Assembly: GCA_003241215.1 (NCBI GenBank)
Contig: QFOL01000021.1
Span: 1-26,356, forward strand
Direction of reading: 5' to 3'
Origin: Agrobacterium fabrum
GTDB lineage: Bacteria > Pseudomonadota > Alphaproteobacteria > Rhizobiales > Rhizobiaceae
Length of the DNA: 26,356 nt
Part shown: positions 1 through 7,084 of the stretch, in pieces
Layout: each line of letters begins with the position of its first letter
Position numbering within the stretch: position 1 is the first letter of the stretch
Made by a program: the position numbers and the translations under genes
The notes under the pieces: model-generated
The model's database searches: none
The model's input: only the letters and a program-made list of their open reading frames with translations
Told to the model about the DNA's origin: nothing

Positions 1-619
1 TGCGATCTGCGTCTTCGTCAGTGCGGCGGCGTTCTCGGTGCTGAGAGCAGCCAGTGCGGCCGCGGAGAGGCCTGCGATGGCGTTGGCGGCGATGGCCTTG
101 ATCTCATCGGTGGAGAAGAGCGCCAGTTCGTCGCTGCTCAGTGTCCCAACCTGGGCGGAGCTGAGGCCTGCGACCTGATCGGAACCGAGGGCCTTGAGCT
201 GGTCGGTCGACAGGGCTGCGAACTGTGCCGAAGAGAGCGCCGCAATCTGCGTTCTGCTCAGCGCGGCGACGTTGCCGGTGCTCAGCTTGCTGACGTCGAG
301 GCCGGCGAGGAGCTTGGTGCTGATGGCCTTGATCTCGTCGGTGGAGAAGGTGGCGAGAGCATCGGAAGTCAGTGCGGCCAGCTGCGTCGAGGACAGGGCT
401 GCGATCTGCGTCTTTGTCAGTGCGGCCGCATTCTCGGTGCTGAGAGCAGCCAGTGCGGCCGCGGAGAGGCCTGCGATGGCGTTGGCGCTGATGGCCTTGA
501 TCTCGTCGGTTGAGAAGAGCGCCAGTTCGTCGCTGCTCAGTGTCCCGATCTGGGCGGAGCTGAGGCCTGCGACCTGTGTCGAGCCGAGGGCCTTGATCTG
601 GTCGGTGGACAGGGCTTCA
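1..619. repeat. 399-bp direct super-repeat within the octapeptide-repeat gene
   Basis: Bases 1-220 and 400-619 match at roughly nine positions in ten with a fixed offset of 399 bases, which equals 133 codons. Many differences fall at codon third positions, although some change residues. The match decays after about 220 bases, so the two copies differ in the second half of the unit. This looks like segmental duplication within the gene, and further copies may lie beyond the left edge. Confidence 0.8.
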
Positions 620-921
620 ATCTGGCTGGCATAGAGCGCCGTGACCTGCGACGACGACAGGCTGCTGACCTGAGCGGAGCTCAATTGTGCGATCTGGGCC
701 AGGGTCAGTCCCTTGACGGCGCTTACCGAAATGGCGCGGACGTCTTCAGAGCTGAAAAGAGCGAGATTATCCGTGCTGAAAGAGGCGATCTGCGCCGATG
801 AAAGAGCCTTGATCTTGGCGCTGTCAAGGGCATTCACGTCTTCCGAGGTCAGACTGGCGATTGTGGACGTGGAAAGCTTGGATATCTGCACAGCAGACAG
901 TGAGGAAAGAATCGAAGTCAT
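1..921 (-). CDS. Octapeptide-repeat protein, N-terminal part (gene runs off the left edge)
   Basis: Read on the minus strand from the ATG at 921-919, the frame stays open for 307 codons to base 1, so the C-terminus is missing. An AGGA ribosome site lies about 9 bases upstream. From about residue 7 the whole protein is one tandem array of eight-residue units of the form L/F/I-S/T-x-x-Q/E/D-I/V/L-x-A (LSSAQIGT, LSSDELAL, FSTDEIKA, LTKTQIAA). One unit is shortened to five residues (LDVSK, near base 290). Sixteen octads plus this short unit make a 133-residue super-repeat: bases 1-220 recur almost unchanged at 400-619. No Sec or Tat signal is visible at the N-terminus; a C-terminal type I secretion signal could lie outside the window. 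Ser/Thr followed three residues later by Gln/Glu resembles a helix N-cap box, so a solenoid of short helices is possible. Function is unknown; surface or secreted structural protein is a guess. Confidence 0.8.
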   Translation of the reverse strand, partial: MTSILSSLSAVQISKLSTSTIASLTSEDVNALDSAKIKALSSAQIASFSTDNLALFSSEDVRAISVSAVKGLTLAQIAQLSSAQVSSLSSSQVTALYASQIEALSTDQIKALGSTQVAGLSSAQIGTLSSDELALFSTDEIKAISANAIAGLSAAALAALSTENAAALTKTQIAALSSTQLAALTSDALATFSTDEIKAISTKLLAGLDVSKLSTGNVAALSRTQIAALSSAQFAALSTDQLKALGSDQVAGLSSAQVGTLSSDELALFSTDEIKAIAANAIAGLSAAALAALSTENAAALTKTQIA

Positions 922-1681
922 GAACGTGTCCTTTACCGGATGGTGACTGGTCACGCCTATCTGCCGCCAGACACTGCCCATTCCGGCAGCGGTCCGACAT
1001 CCGCAAATAAAGCGAAATTGTGGAGAACATGGCTCAAGTGAACCTGCGCTGGAAACGCATCATGCAATTCGAGCCGGAAACGGACCCGGATTTTCCACGC
1101 TAGCTTGTGCGAATGCCGCTAATAATTTTTGCCGCTTACAACCTCACGACGAGCGTGTCATATCAGCCGAACATTTAAAGCCGAGTTAATATTTACTTGC
1201 GGTGCTTTTTATTCTTGGGCGTTGGCAACTTTAGATTTTGCTGAAGTATAAAATGACATGGCTAAATTTTAGCTGGGCCATCTTTGGCGCGTGAAGCAAT
1301 ATTTATTGATTCTATGGAAAGTTCAATATGTTTTGGAAATCGATATCGATATGTTTTAATTGCTAATTTTCGTTATAATCGGAAACTTGTCACTCGCTAT
1401 GGCCCGAAATATCTATGTAATTGGGGCCGAAATCTGCCGATTTTTTTATTTTTATGCTGTAATTTTATAATTTATAACTATTTTTTAAAGCGATAGCCAC
1501 CATTTGCCCTTTTTTATGGCATGATAATGCTTCGCTAGGCAGGAGTGAGCCGTTTGATGATCCGGCAAGGTGTTGATGGCGTCATTCCAGAAAACCCATG
1601 CCGAAAACAAGGCTGCGTTGCGGTTGCTCCGGACCCGGTCTGATCCGGGAGATTGCCCTCGTAACACGTCAACCCTGAGGG
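922..1681. other. AT-rich intergenic region, no convincing gene
   Basis: These 760 bases separate the start of the octapeptide-repeat gene from the 3' end of the first LysR gene. About 1100-1500 is far richer in A+T than the rest of the window, with runs such as TTTTTTATTTTT near 1440. The only plus-strand frame, 1284-1496, is 70 codons long, has no ribosome site and encodes a low-complexity Phe/Tyr/Asn/Arg-rich peptide; I treat it as noise. A 13-bp palindrome lies at 1261-1273 and a TATAAA box at 1248-1253. The region probably holds the promoter and regulatory sites of the repeat gene, but I cannot place the promoter. AT-rich leaders of this kind are typical targets of Ros/MucR or H-NS-like silencers. 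Confidence 0.5.
1261..1273. promoter_or_regulatory. 13-bp palindrome, candidate operator
   Basis: GCTAAA, a central T, then TTTAGC form a perfect inverted repeat in the AT-rich region, about 340 bases upstream of the octapeptide-repeat gene. Flanking ATGGC and GCCAT add a partial outer arm. A protein-binding site is possible, but chance palindromes are common in AT-rich DNA. Confidence 0.3.
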
Positions 1682-2575
1682 TCAGGCATGATGGCGCAGG
1701 GCGTCGATGATCACCTTCATCGCTGGAGACATCTGACGCCTGCTGGCATAATAGAGATGGTATCCGGTGAAGGGTGTACTCCAACTATCCAGGACGGCCT
1801 GCAATCTTCCATCGGCGATGTGCCCCTCGACAAGATCCTCCGGCACGTAAGCGATCCCGTAACCTTTCACGGCCGCATCGATCTGGGAAATCGAGGAATT
1901 GAAGCTCAGCTGCCCTTCCACTCTCACCCGCAGCTCCCGGCCGCCCTTTTCAAACTCCCAGGTATAAAAACCGCCCCAGGTCGCCTGACGCGTATTGATG
2001 CAGACATGGCCGACCAGATCCTGCGGTGCGACAGGGATGCCGTGTCTGGCAAAATAGTCCGGCGAAGCCACGGCACGGAGACGCCAGTCCGGACCGATCC
2101 GCACGGCAATCATGTCCCTGTCGACGCTTTCGCCCAGTCGCACGCCGGCGTCGAAACGCTCCTCGACGATATTGCGCATGCCATTGTCGCTGTAAAGTTC
2201 GACATGAATATCAGGATAGCTGGACAGCACGCGGCCCAGTTTCGGCCAGACGGTCGTTTGCAGGGCATGATCGGACAGGGTGAGGCGCACGGTGCCCGAG
2301 GGCTTTTCGCGAAAGGCGACGAGGTCCGCCAGATCTGCCTCGATCCCCTGAAAACGTGGGGCGAGGGACAGAAACAGGCGCTCGCCGGCTTCCGTCGTGG
2401 CCACGCTGCGTGTCGTCCGGGTCAGCAGGCGCACGCCCAGCCGGGCTTCCAGCTGCTTGATCGTATAGCTCAAGGTCGATTGCGATGTTCCGAGCGTCGC
2501 TGCCGCCTTCGTGAAGCTTCGCTCCTTCGCAACCTCCATGAACCAGAGGAGATCCTTCATGTCCTCTCGCTGCAT
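1682..2575 (-). CDS. LysR-family transcriptional regulator
   Basis: A 297-residue LysR protein starting at MQREDMKDLL, the usual opening of this subfamily; the frame extends 30 codons further but those residues do not look like protein. The N-terminal winged helix-turn-helix covers about residues 6-64 (SFTKAAATLGTSQSTLSYTI, then LLTRTTRSV). The periplasmic-binding-protein-like effector domain covers about 90-295. Members of this group (often annotated AaeR- or DmlR-like) usually control a divergent transporter or enzyme operon in response to a small organic ligand. Here the divergent unit is the MFS exporter, cyclophilin-fold protein and hydrolase, so it is the likely regulator. Family call is firm; ligand and target are inferred. 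Confidence 0.93.
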   Translation of the reverse strand: MQREDMKDLLWFMEVAKERSFTKAAATLGTSQSTLSYTIKQLEARLGVRLLTRTTRSVATTEAGERLFLSLAPRFQGIEADLADLVAFREKPSGTVRLTLSDHALQTTVWPKLGRVLSSYPDIHVELYSDNGMRNIVEERFDAGVRLGESVDRDMIAVRIGPDWRLRAVASPDYFARHGIPVAPQDLVGHVCINTRQATWGGFYTWEFEKGGRELRVRVEGQLSFNSSISQIDAAVKGYGIAYVPEDLVEGHIADGRLQAVLDSWSTPFTGYHLYYASRRQMSPAMKVIIDALRHHA

Positions 2576-2599
2576 CAAAACCCCTGATTGATATTGAAT

Positions 2600-2618
2600 T
2601 TCGATAAGTCCATGCGAA
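2600..2618. promoter_or_regulatory. Candidate LysR box between divergent genes
   Basis: TTCG, eleven bases, CGAA: an inverted repeat matching the T-N11-A core of LysR-type operators. It lies 25 bases upstream of the regulator's start codon and 83 bases before the proposed exporter start, where an autoregulatory site is expected. The arms are only four bases long, so this is tentative. Confidence 0.35.
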
Positions 2619-2645
2619 TTAGCACGGATTGTCCGCAAAGTCGCC

Positions 2646-2661
2646 CGGCAATATCTTGCCG
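2646..2661. promoter_or_regulatory. 16-bp inverted repeat upstream of the exporter
   Basis: CGGCAA-TATC-TTGCCG is a perfect six-base inverted repeat with a four-base centre, 40 bases before the proposed exporter start. It could be a second regulator site or a small hairpin in the leader mRNA. It overlaps the longer alternative reading of the exporter's start, which supports placing the start downstream. Confidence 0.35.
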
Positions 2662-2700
2662 CCATTGAAAGAAACCGGAATTTTAGTGGGATCTGGGCGA

Positions 2701-3888
2701 ATGACCCTCACCTATGATGAAGAGATGGGCAACAAACGTGCGGCATGGAGCGCCGTGTTTTGCATGACGCTTTGCGCTTTCGTATTGATCGCTTCGGAAT
2801 TCATGCCAGTCAGCCTGCTGACGCCGATCGCCGCCGATCTCGGGGTTTCGGAAGGCAATACGGGGCAGGCGATCTCCGTCTCCGGCGTCTTTGCGGTCAT
2901 CACCAGCCTGTTCATTGCCGGCCTGTCCCGGCGGCTCGACCGGCGTGTTGTCGTGCTCGGCCTGACAGCGCTGCTGATGGTATCCGGGATCGTGGTTACC
3001 CTTGCACCGTCTTACCCGGTCCTGATGTTCGGCCGGGCGCTTCTCGGAATCTCCATCGGCGGTTTCTGGTCGATGTCCACCGCCATCGTGATGCGTCTCG
3101 TTTCCCATGATCAGGTGCCGAAGGCGCTTGCCCTGCTGAATGCCGGCAATGCGGTGGCGGCAACGGTTTCCGCCCCGCTCGGCAGCCTGCTGGGCGCTTA
3201 TATCGGCTGGCGCGGCGCCTTCTTTCTTGTCGTGCCGATCGGCCTGCTTGCGCTCCTGTGGCAATGGACCGTGCTGCCGGAACTTCCGCCGCGCCGCGAG
3301 CGCGCATCCGCGAATGTCTTCAAGCTGCTTGGACGTTCCGCCGTTGCGGCGGGCATGGCCGCCATCCTGCTGTTATTCATGGGGCAGTTCGCGCTCTTCA
3401 CCTATCTGCGGCCCTTTCTCGAACAGGTTACCCGGGTTGAAATCACCATGCTGTCGCTGCTGCTGCTGATCATGGGATTGGCCGGGGCAGTGGGAACATG
3501 GGTCATCGGCAGGCTGCTGCAACGCCGCCTGTTCAGCATTCTTGTAATCATTCCCCTGCTGATGGCCGGTATCGCGCTCTTCATGGTTGTCTTTGGCGAT
3601 GCGAGACTTCCTGTCGCCGCCGCGCTCATTGGCTGGGGCTTGCTTGGCACCGCCGCGCCGGTCGGCTGGGGCACCTGGCTCAGCCGCATCCTTCCCGACG
3701 ATGCCGAGGCCGGCGGCGGGCTGCAGGTCGCCGTCATTCAACTGGCGATAACAGCGGGGGCCTCGGTCGGCGGAATTTTATTCGACAGTTTCGGCTGGTG
3801 GTCCGCCTTCACCTTGAGCGCATTGCTGCTCTGCTGTTCCTCGCTTGCCGCCTTTGCGGCATGGCGGCTGGCGCGGAGGCCATCATGA
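2701..3888 (+). CDS. NepI-like MFS exporter (DHA1 family)
   Basis: About 395 residues with twelve hydrophobic segments. It aligns by eye along its whole length with E. coli NepI, the purine ribonucleoside exporter: EFMPVSLLTPIAADLG, GRALLGISIGGFW, APLGSLLGAYIGWR and AVIQLAITAGASVGG all have close counterparts there. It should work in the inner membrane as a proton-driven exporter, but its substrate need not be a nucleoside. I chose the ATG at 2701; 2629 and 2725 are also in frame, and none has a strong ribosome site. The stop overlaps the next start (ATGA at 3885-3888), so the two are translationally coupled. Divergent from the LysR gene, its likely regulator. Confidence 0.88.
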   Translation: MTLTYDEEMGNKRAAWSAVFCMTLCAFVLIASEFMPVSLLTPIAADLGVSEGNTGQAISVSGVFAVITSLFIAGLSRRLDRRVVVLGLTALLMVSGIVVTLAPSYPVLMFGRALLGISIGGFWSMSTAIVMRLVSHDQVPKALALLNAGNAVAATVSAPLGSLLGAYIGWRGAFFLVVPIGLLALLWQWTVLPELPPRRERASANVFKLLGRSAVAAGMAAILLLFMGQFALFTYLRPFLEQVTRVEITMLSLLLLIMGLAGAVGTWVIGRLLQRRLFSILVIIPLLMAGIALFMVVFGDARLPVAAALIGWGLLGTAAPVGWGTWLSRILPDDAEAGGGLQVAVIQLAITAGASVGGILFDSFGWWSAFTLSALLLCCSSLAAFAAWRLARRPS

Positions 3889-4349
3889 GGGCTCCTCTCA
3901 CCCATCCAACCCGACGCACCCTGCTGGCAATGGCTGCCGCGTTCATCCTGCCTGCGCCGGCTCTCAGCAGCAGCGGCCCCAACAATCAGGAGCGGACCGA
4001 TTTGAAGATCAGGCTGACATTCGGAAAAAATACGATGCTGGCGACACTCTATGACAATCCGTCGGCGCGTGATTTCGCGTCCATGCTTCCGCTCGATCTC
4101 AAGATCGCCGACTTCGGCTCCAACGAAAAGATCGCCTATCTTCCCCGAAAGCTGACCGTCGAAGGCCAGGCGCCGTTCGACAACGAGCGGCCTTACGACC
4201 TCTGTTATTACGTGCCCTGGGGCAATCTCGCGATGTTCTATGCCGACTACAGGCATCCCGGCCTCATCCGGCTGGGACGCTTCGACCAAGGCTACGAAGC
4301 GCTTCATATCCCTGGGGAATTTCCGCTGCGTATCGAACGCATCCAATGA
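3885..4349 (+). CDS. Exported cyclophilin-like fold protein
   Basis: 154 residues. The first 30 form an export signal with a twin-arginine-like core (TRRTLLAMAA) and an Ala-rich hydrophobic stretch. The mature part, about 45-154, matches the small cyclophilin-like (DUF4387/Cyclophil_like type) proteins often encoded next to alpha/beta hydrolases and MFS pumps: start of domain LKIRLTFGKNTMLATLYDN, centre LPRKLTVEG, then CYYVPWGNLAMFYAD and the terminal LGRF. True peptidyl-prolyl isomerase activity is not established for this group. The start codon overlaps the exporter's stop, and the next gene begins 23 bases on, so the three are one operon. The domain name is given from memory of the family; exported cyclophilin-fold protein is the safe reading. 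Confidence 0.75.
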   Translation: MRAPLTHPTRRTLLAMAAAFILPAPALSSSGPNNQERTDLKIRLTFGKNTMLATLYDNPSARDFASMLPLDLKIADFGSNEKIAYLPRKLTVEGQAPFDNERPYDLCYYVPWGNLAMFYADYRHPGLIRLGRFDQGYEALHIPGEFPLRIERIQ

Positions 4350-4372
4350 ACTGAACCACAGGAGTTCCCAAC

Positions 4373-5452
4373 ATGAGCAAGCCGACAGACACGAGTGAGA
4401 CCTGCAATACCGGCAGGCGCAACCTGATGAAGGCAACGGGCATCGCCGTTGCCGCAATGGGTATGGTGCCAATGGCGAGCGCGACACAGGCTCTCGCCCA
4501 GACCTCTTCATGGGACAAGGTCTTCCCCAAGAGCGATGCCGTCGATCACCAGAAGGTGTCGTTCAAAAACCGCTATGGCATCACGCTGGTGGGAGACCTG
4601 TACCTGCCAAAGGACCGTGGCAGCGAACCATTGCCTGCCCTTGTCGTCAGCGGCCCCTTCGGTGCGGTGAAAGAACAGTCGTCCGGCCTTTATGCGCAGA
4701 CCATGGCGGAGCGTGGATTTGCCGCCCTGGCGTTCGATCCGTCCTTTACCGGAGAAAGCGGCGGCGAGCCCCGCAACGTCGCCTCGCCCGATATCAATAC
4801 CGAGGATTTCAGTGCCGCAGTGGATTATATCGGGCTGCAATCCCATGTGGATCGTGAGCGCATCGGTGTCATCGGCATCTGCGGCTGGGGCGGCATGGCG
4901 TTGAACGCCGTTGCGGTGGACAAGCGCGTAAAGGCCGTCGTGGCCAGCACCATGTATGACATGACCCGCGTCATGTCCAAAGGTTACAATGACAGCGTCA
5001 CCCTGGAGCAACGTACACAGGCGCTGGAGCAGATGAGCCGGCAGCGCTGGCAGGACGCGGAAATGGGAAGCCCCGCCTATCAGCCGGCCTATAACGATCT
5101 CAAGGGTGGGGAAGCGCAGTTCCTGATCGACTATCACGATTATTACCGGACGCCGCGCGGCTATCATGCGCGTGCCGTCAACTCCGGCAATGCCTGGACC
5201 CAGACGACGCCCCTGTCGTTCATGAATATGCCGATCCTGACCTATATCGCCGAAATATCGCCGCGCCCGGTCATGTTCATCCACGGGGAGAAAGCGCATT
5301 CCCGCTATTTCAGCGAGACCGCTTTTGCCGCTGCGGCCGAACCGAAGGAGCTGGTCATCATTGCGGATGCCAACCATACGGACCTCTATGACCGCGCCGA
5401 CAAGATTCCGTTCGAGCGGATCGCGCGCTTCTTCAGCCAGCATCTGGCGTAG
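4373..5452 (+). CDS. Tat-exported alpha/beta hydrolase (YcjY/dienelactone-hydrolase-like)
   Basis: 359 residues with a good ribosome site (CAGGAG). A Tat signal covers about 1-43 (GRRNLMKATG, hydrophobic stretch, ALAQ). The rest is an alpha/beta hydrolase: VVSGPFGAVKEQSS near the oxyanion region, AFDPSFTGESGG, the nucleophile elbow GICGWGG at 168-174, the strand and turn VMFIHGEKAHSR (acid candidate Glu306), and ADANHTDLYD with the probable catalytic His335. In relatives the elbow usually reads GIC-G-S-G-G; here Trp172 replaces that serine and Cys170 is the only nucleophile-like residue. It may use cysteine as dienelactone hydrolase does, or be inactive. Third gene of the LysR-controlled unit; acts in the periplasm if exported. 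Confidence 0.85.
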   Translation: MSKPTDTSETCNTGRRNLMKATGIAVAAMGMVPMASATQALAQTSSWDKVFPKSDAVDHQKVSFKNRYGITLVGDLYLPKDRGSEPLPALVVSGPFGAVKEQSSGLYAQTMAERGFAALAFDPSFTGESGGEPRNVASPDINTEDFSAAVDYIGLQSHVDRERIGVIGICGWGGMALNAVAVDKRVKAVVASTMYDMTRVMSKGYNDSVTLEQRTQALEQMSRQRWQDAEMGSPAYQPAYNDLKGGEAQFLIDYHDYYRTPRGYHARAVNSGNAWTQTTPLSFMNMPILTYIAEISPRPVMFIHGEKAHSRYFSETAFAAAAEPKELVIIADANHTDLYDRADKIPFERIARFFSQHLA

Positions 5453-5483
5453 ACGGCGACCGAACGCGCTATGTCACCCATCA

Positions 5484-5509
5484 GACAGGCGAGCGCGAGC
5501 GCGCCTGTC
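5484..5509. terminator. Hairpin between convergent genes
   Basis: GACAGGCG and CGCCTGTC form a perfect 8-bp stem around a ten-base loop, between the plus-strand hydrolase and the minus-strand VOC gene, touching the latter's stop codon. No strong T-run follows on either strand, so termination efficiency is unclear. Confidence 0.45.
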
Positions 5510-5969
5510 ATTCTCGCTCTTCGTTTCCTATCTGGCCCAGCTCTTCTGCAAGCCCGATGAGAAGCCCCTCAGGCCCGCGGATATAACAGAGCCGATAGAT
5601 GTCTTTATACTGCACGACATCGCCAACGAGCTGCGCGCCGCGCTGGCGGAGCCTTTCCAGGGTTCCGTCAATGTCGTCCACCGTGAACATGGCGCGGAGA
5701 TAACCGAGGGCGTTGACCGGTGCATCGCGATGATCAGCGATGACGGACGGCGTGAGAAAACGGGAGAGCTCCAGCCGGCTGTGGCCGTCCGGCGTGCGCA
5801 TCATGGCAATCTCCACCTGCTGATTGCCCAGCCCCGTGACGCGCCCCGCCCATTCTCCCTCGATCATCGCCCGGCCTTCGAGCTCGAGGCCGAGTTCCAG
5901 GAAGAAATCAATCGTCACTTCGAGATCTTCGACGACGATCCCGATATTGTCCATCCGCTTGAGGGCCAT
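5508..5969 (-). CDS. VOC-family (glyoxalase-like) protein
   Basis: 153 residues. It opens MALKRMDNIGIVVEDLE, the classic first strand of a vicinal-oxygen-chelate domain, and continues FFLELGLELEG, then VEIAMMRTPDGHSRLELSRF, AMFTVDDIDGTLERLRQRGA and a final YIRGPEGLLIGLAEEL: two beta-alpha-beta-beta-beta modules in one chain. The start at 5969 follows GGAGAG by seven bases; an upstream ATG at 5993 is less likely. The family covers glyoxalase I, fosfomycin and bleomycin resistance proteins and small dioxygenases; the substrate cannot be read here. It lies 96 bases downstream of the second LysR gene on the same strand and may be co-transcribed with it. Confidence 0.85.
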   Translation of the reverse strand: MALKRMDNIGIVVEDLEVTIDFFLELGLELEGRAMIEGEWAGRVTGLGNQQVEIAMMRTPDGHSRLELSRFLTPSVIADHRDAPVNALGYLRAMFTVDDIDGTLERLRQRGAQLVGDVVQYKDIYRLCYIRGPEGLLIGLAEELGQIGNEERE

Positions 5970-6065
5970 GTTTCCACTCTCCGAGGCGCCCATGCAATCT
6001 ACAGGGCTTCGCCCGATCCAGCAATGATGCTTGCGGCGCGGACGCTGCTGCCGGGCCGCCCAGCC

Positions 6066-6971
6066 TCAATCCAGCATCATCATGTAGGCCGGCAGCTGCT
6101 CCTCGAAGAATTTCGAGAAGGTTGCGATGCGGGGCGGCAGGGCCTGATAGGGCGGGTAATAAAGCGTCAGCCAGAGTTCCGGCGGCGCCCAGCCGGGCAG
6201 AACATGGGCAAGCCGGCCGCTGCGGATATGTTCGGCGATGTGAAATCCCGGCAGCATGGCCACACCGGCGCCATCCGCCGCCATATCGGCCAGAACCTCG
6301 CCATTATTGGCGCTGAATGCGCGGCCGGCGGTGATGCTGATGCTCGATCCGCCATCCGACAGGACCCAGTTCTCCCGCCGGCTTTCGCCGCTATAGGCAA
6401 GGCAATCGTCAGGGGTCAGTTCGCTCGGATGCTGCATCTGCGTAAACCGGCTGCCCGGGGCCGCCACCAATATTCTCGGCACGGCCCTGATCTTGCGCCA
6501 GATGGTGAATTTGTCCGAAGGGGCGGACGAAATGCGGATCGCCAGATCGTAATCGTCATCCACGATATTGACGAGGCCGTCCGACAGCGAAATCTCGAAG
6601 CACATTTTCGGATAGCGTTCCCGGAAACCAGACAGGATCGGTGGCAGCACCGTCTTGCCGAGCCATGTCGGCGCGCTGATCCGCAGCCGCCCCTCATCGG
6701 CCTTGTGGGCGTTGCGGACATCGCGCCGGGCATTCTCCAGCGCCTCGACCGCCGGCTGGATCTGTGCGGCGAAGACGGCCCCGTCCGTCGTCAACGAGAC
6801 CTGCCGGGTGGTGCGGACAAATAATTGCACACCGAGATCGTCTTCAAGCGCGGCAATGGCGCGGGTGACGGCAGCCGCCGTCATGCCGAGTTCACGGGCG
6901 ACCTGCGCGAAATTGCGCTTTTCGGCGGCCATCAGAAAGGTTTTCAGAGCTTTGTGGTCGTTCATTGCCAT
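6066..6971 (-). CDS. LysR-family transcriptional regulator
   Basis: 301 residues. The winged helix-turn-helix covers about 5-62 (NFAQVARELGMTAAAVTRAI, then LFVRTTRQVSLT), and the effector domain about 90-295 (GRLRISAPTWLGKTVLPPIL, DYDLAIRISSAPSD, AADGAGVAMLPGF). The ATG at 6965 is an equally possible start; neither has a clear ribosome site. It diverges from the ring-cleaving dioxygenase gene across a 113-base AT-rich region with repeated ATTGC-type half-sites, so it probably controls that catabolic run, and perhaps itself and the VOC gene behind it. Sequence resembles the DmlR/AaeR-like LysR group; the ligand is unknown. Confidence 0.92.
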   Translation of the reverse strand: MAMNDHKALKTFLMAAEKRNFAQVARELGMTAAAVTRAIAALEDDLGVQLFVRTTRQVSLTTDGAVFAAQIQPAVEALENARRDVRNAHKADEGRLRISAPTWLGKTVLPPILSGFRERYPKMCFEISLSDGLVNIVDDDYDLAIRISSAPSDKFTIWRKIRAVPRILVAAPGSRFTQMQHPSELTPDDCLAYSGESRRENWVLSDGGSSISITAGRAFSANNGEVLADMAADGAGVAMLPGFHIAEHIRSGRLAHVLPGWAPPELWLTLYYPPYQALPPRIATFSKFFEEQLPAYMMMLD

Positions 6972-7025
6972 TATTTCAAAAATCGCAATTCATTCGAGAG
7001 AAATATTGCAATTCCACGATGCAAT
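6964..7025. promoter_or_regulatory. Cluster of ATTGC/GCAAT half-sites in the divergent promoter
   Basis: ATTGC occurs at 6964-6968, GCAAT at 6985-6989, the palindrome ATTGCAAT at 7005-7012 and GCAAT at 7021-7025. The first three are centred about 21 bases apart, two turns of the helix, so they would sit on one DNA face. They lie between the LysR gene and the dioxygenase gene. The pattern suits a LysR tetramer contacting recall and activation sites, but this is inferred from spacing alone. Confidence 0.4.
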
Positions 7026-7084
7026 CAAGCGGATTACATCTTTGTCCATCGAAACGGACACAGCAACGACGAAAGGCGCCGACG

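Noticed and set aside
194..946. Plus-strand open frames at 194-634 and 713-946
   Set aside because: They are antisense to the octapeptide-repeat gene. The minus frame is continuous from 921 to the edge, has a ribosome site and gives a strict eight-residue period, whereas the plus frames are broken.
1284..1496. A 70-codon plus-strand frame in the AT-rich region
   Set aside because: No ribosome site, no domain, and its amino-acid content simply follows the AT-rich DNA.
1634..1649. CCCGG/CCGGG hairpin after the first LysR gene
   Set aside because: Five-base stem without a T-run on the relevant strand; too weak to call a terminator.
5325..6824. A 499-codon plus-strand open frame
   Set aside because: It overlaps the end of the hydrolase and runs antisense to the VOC and LysR genes, and shows no domain.
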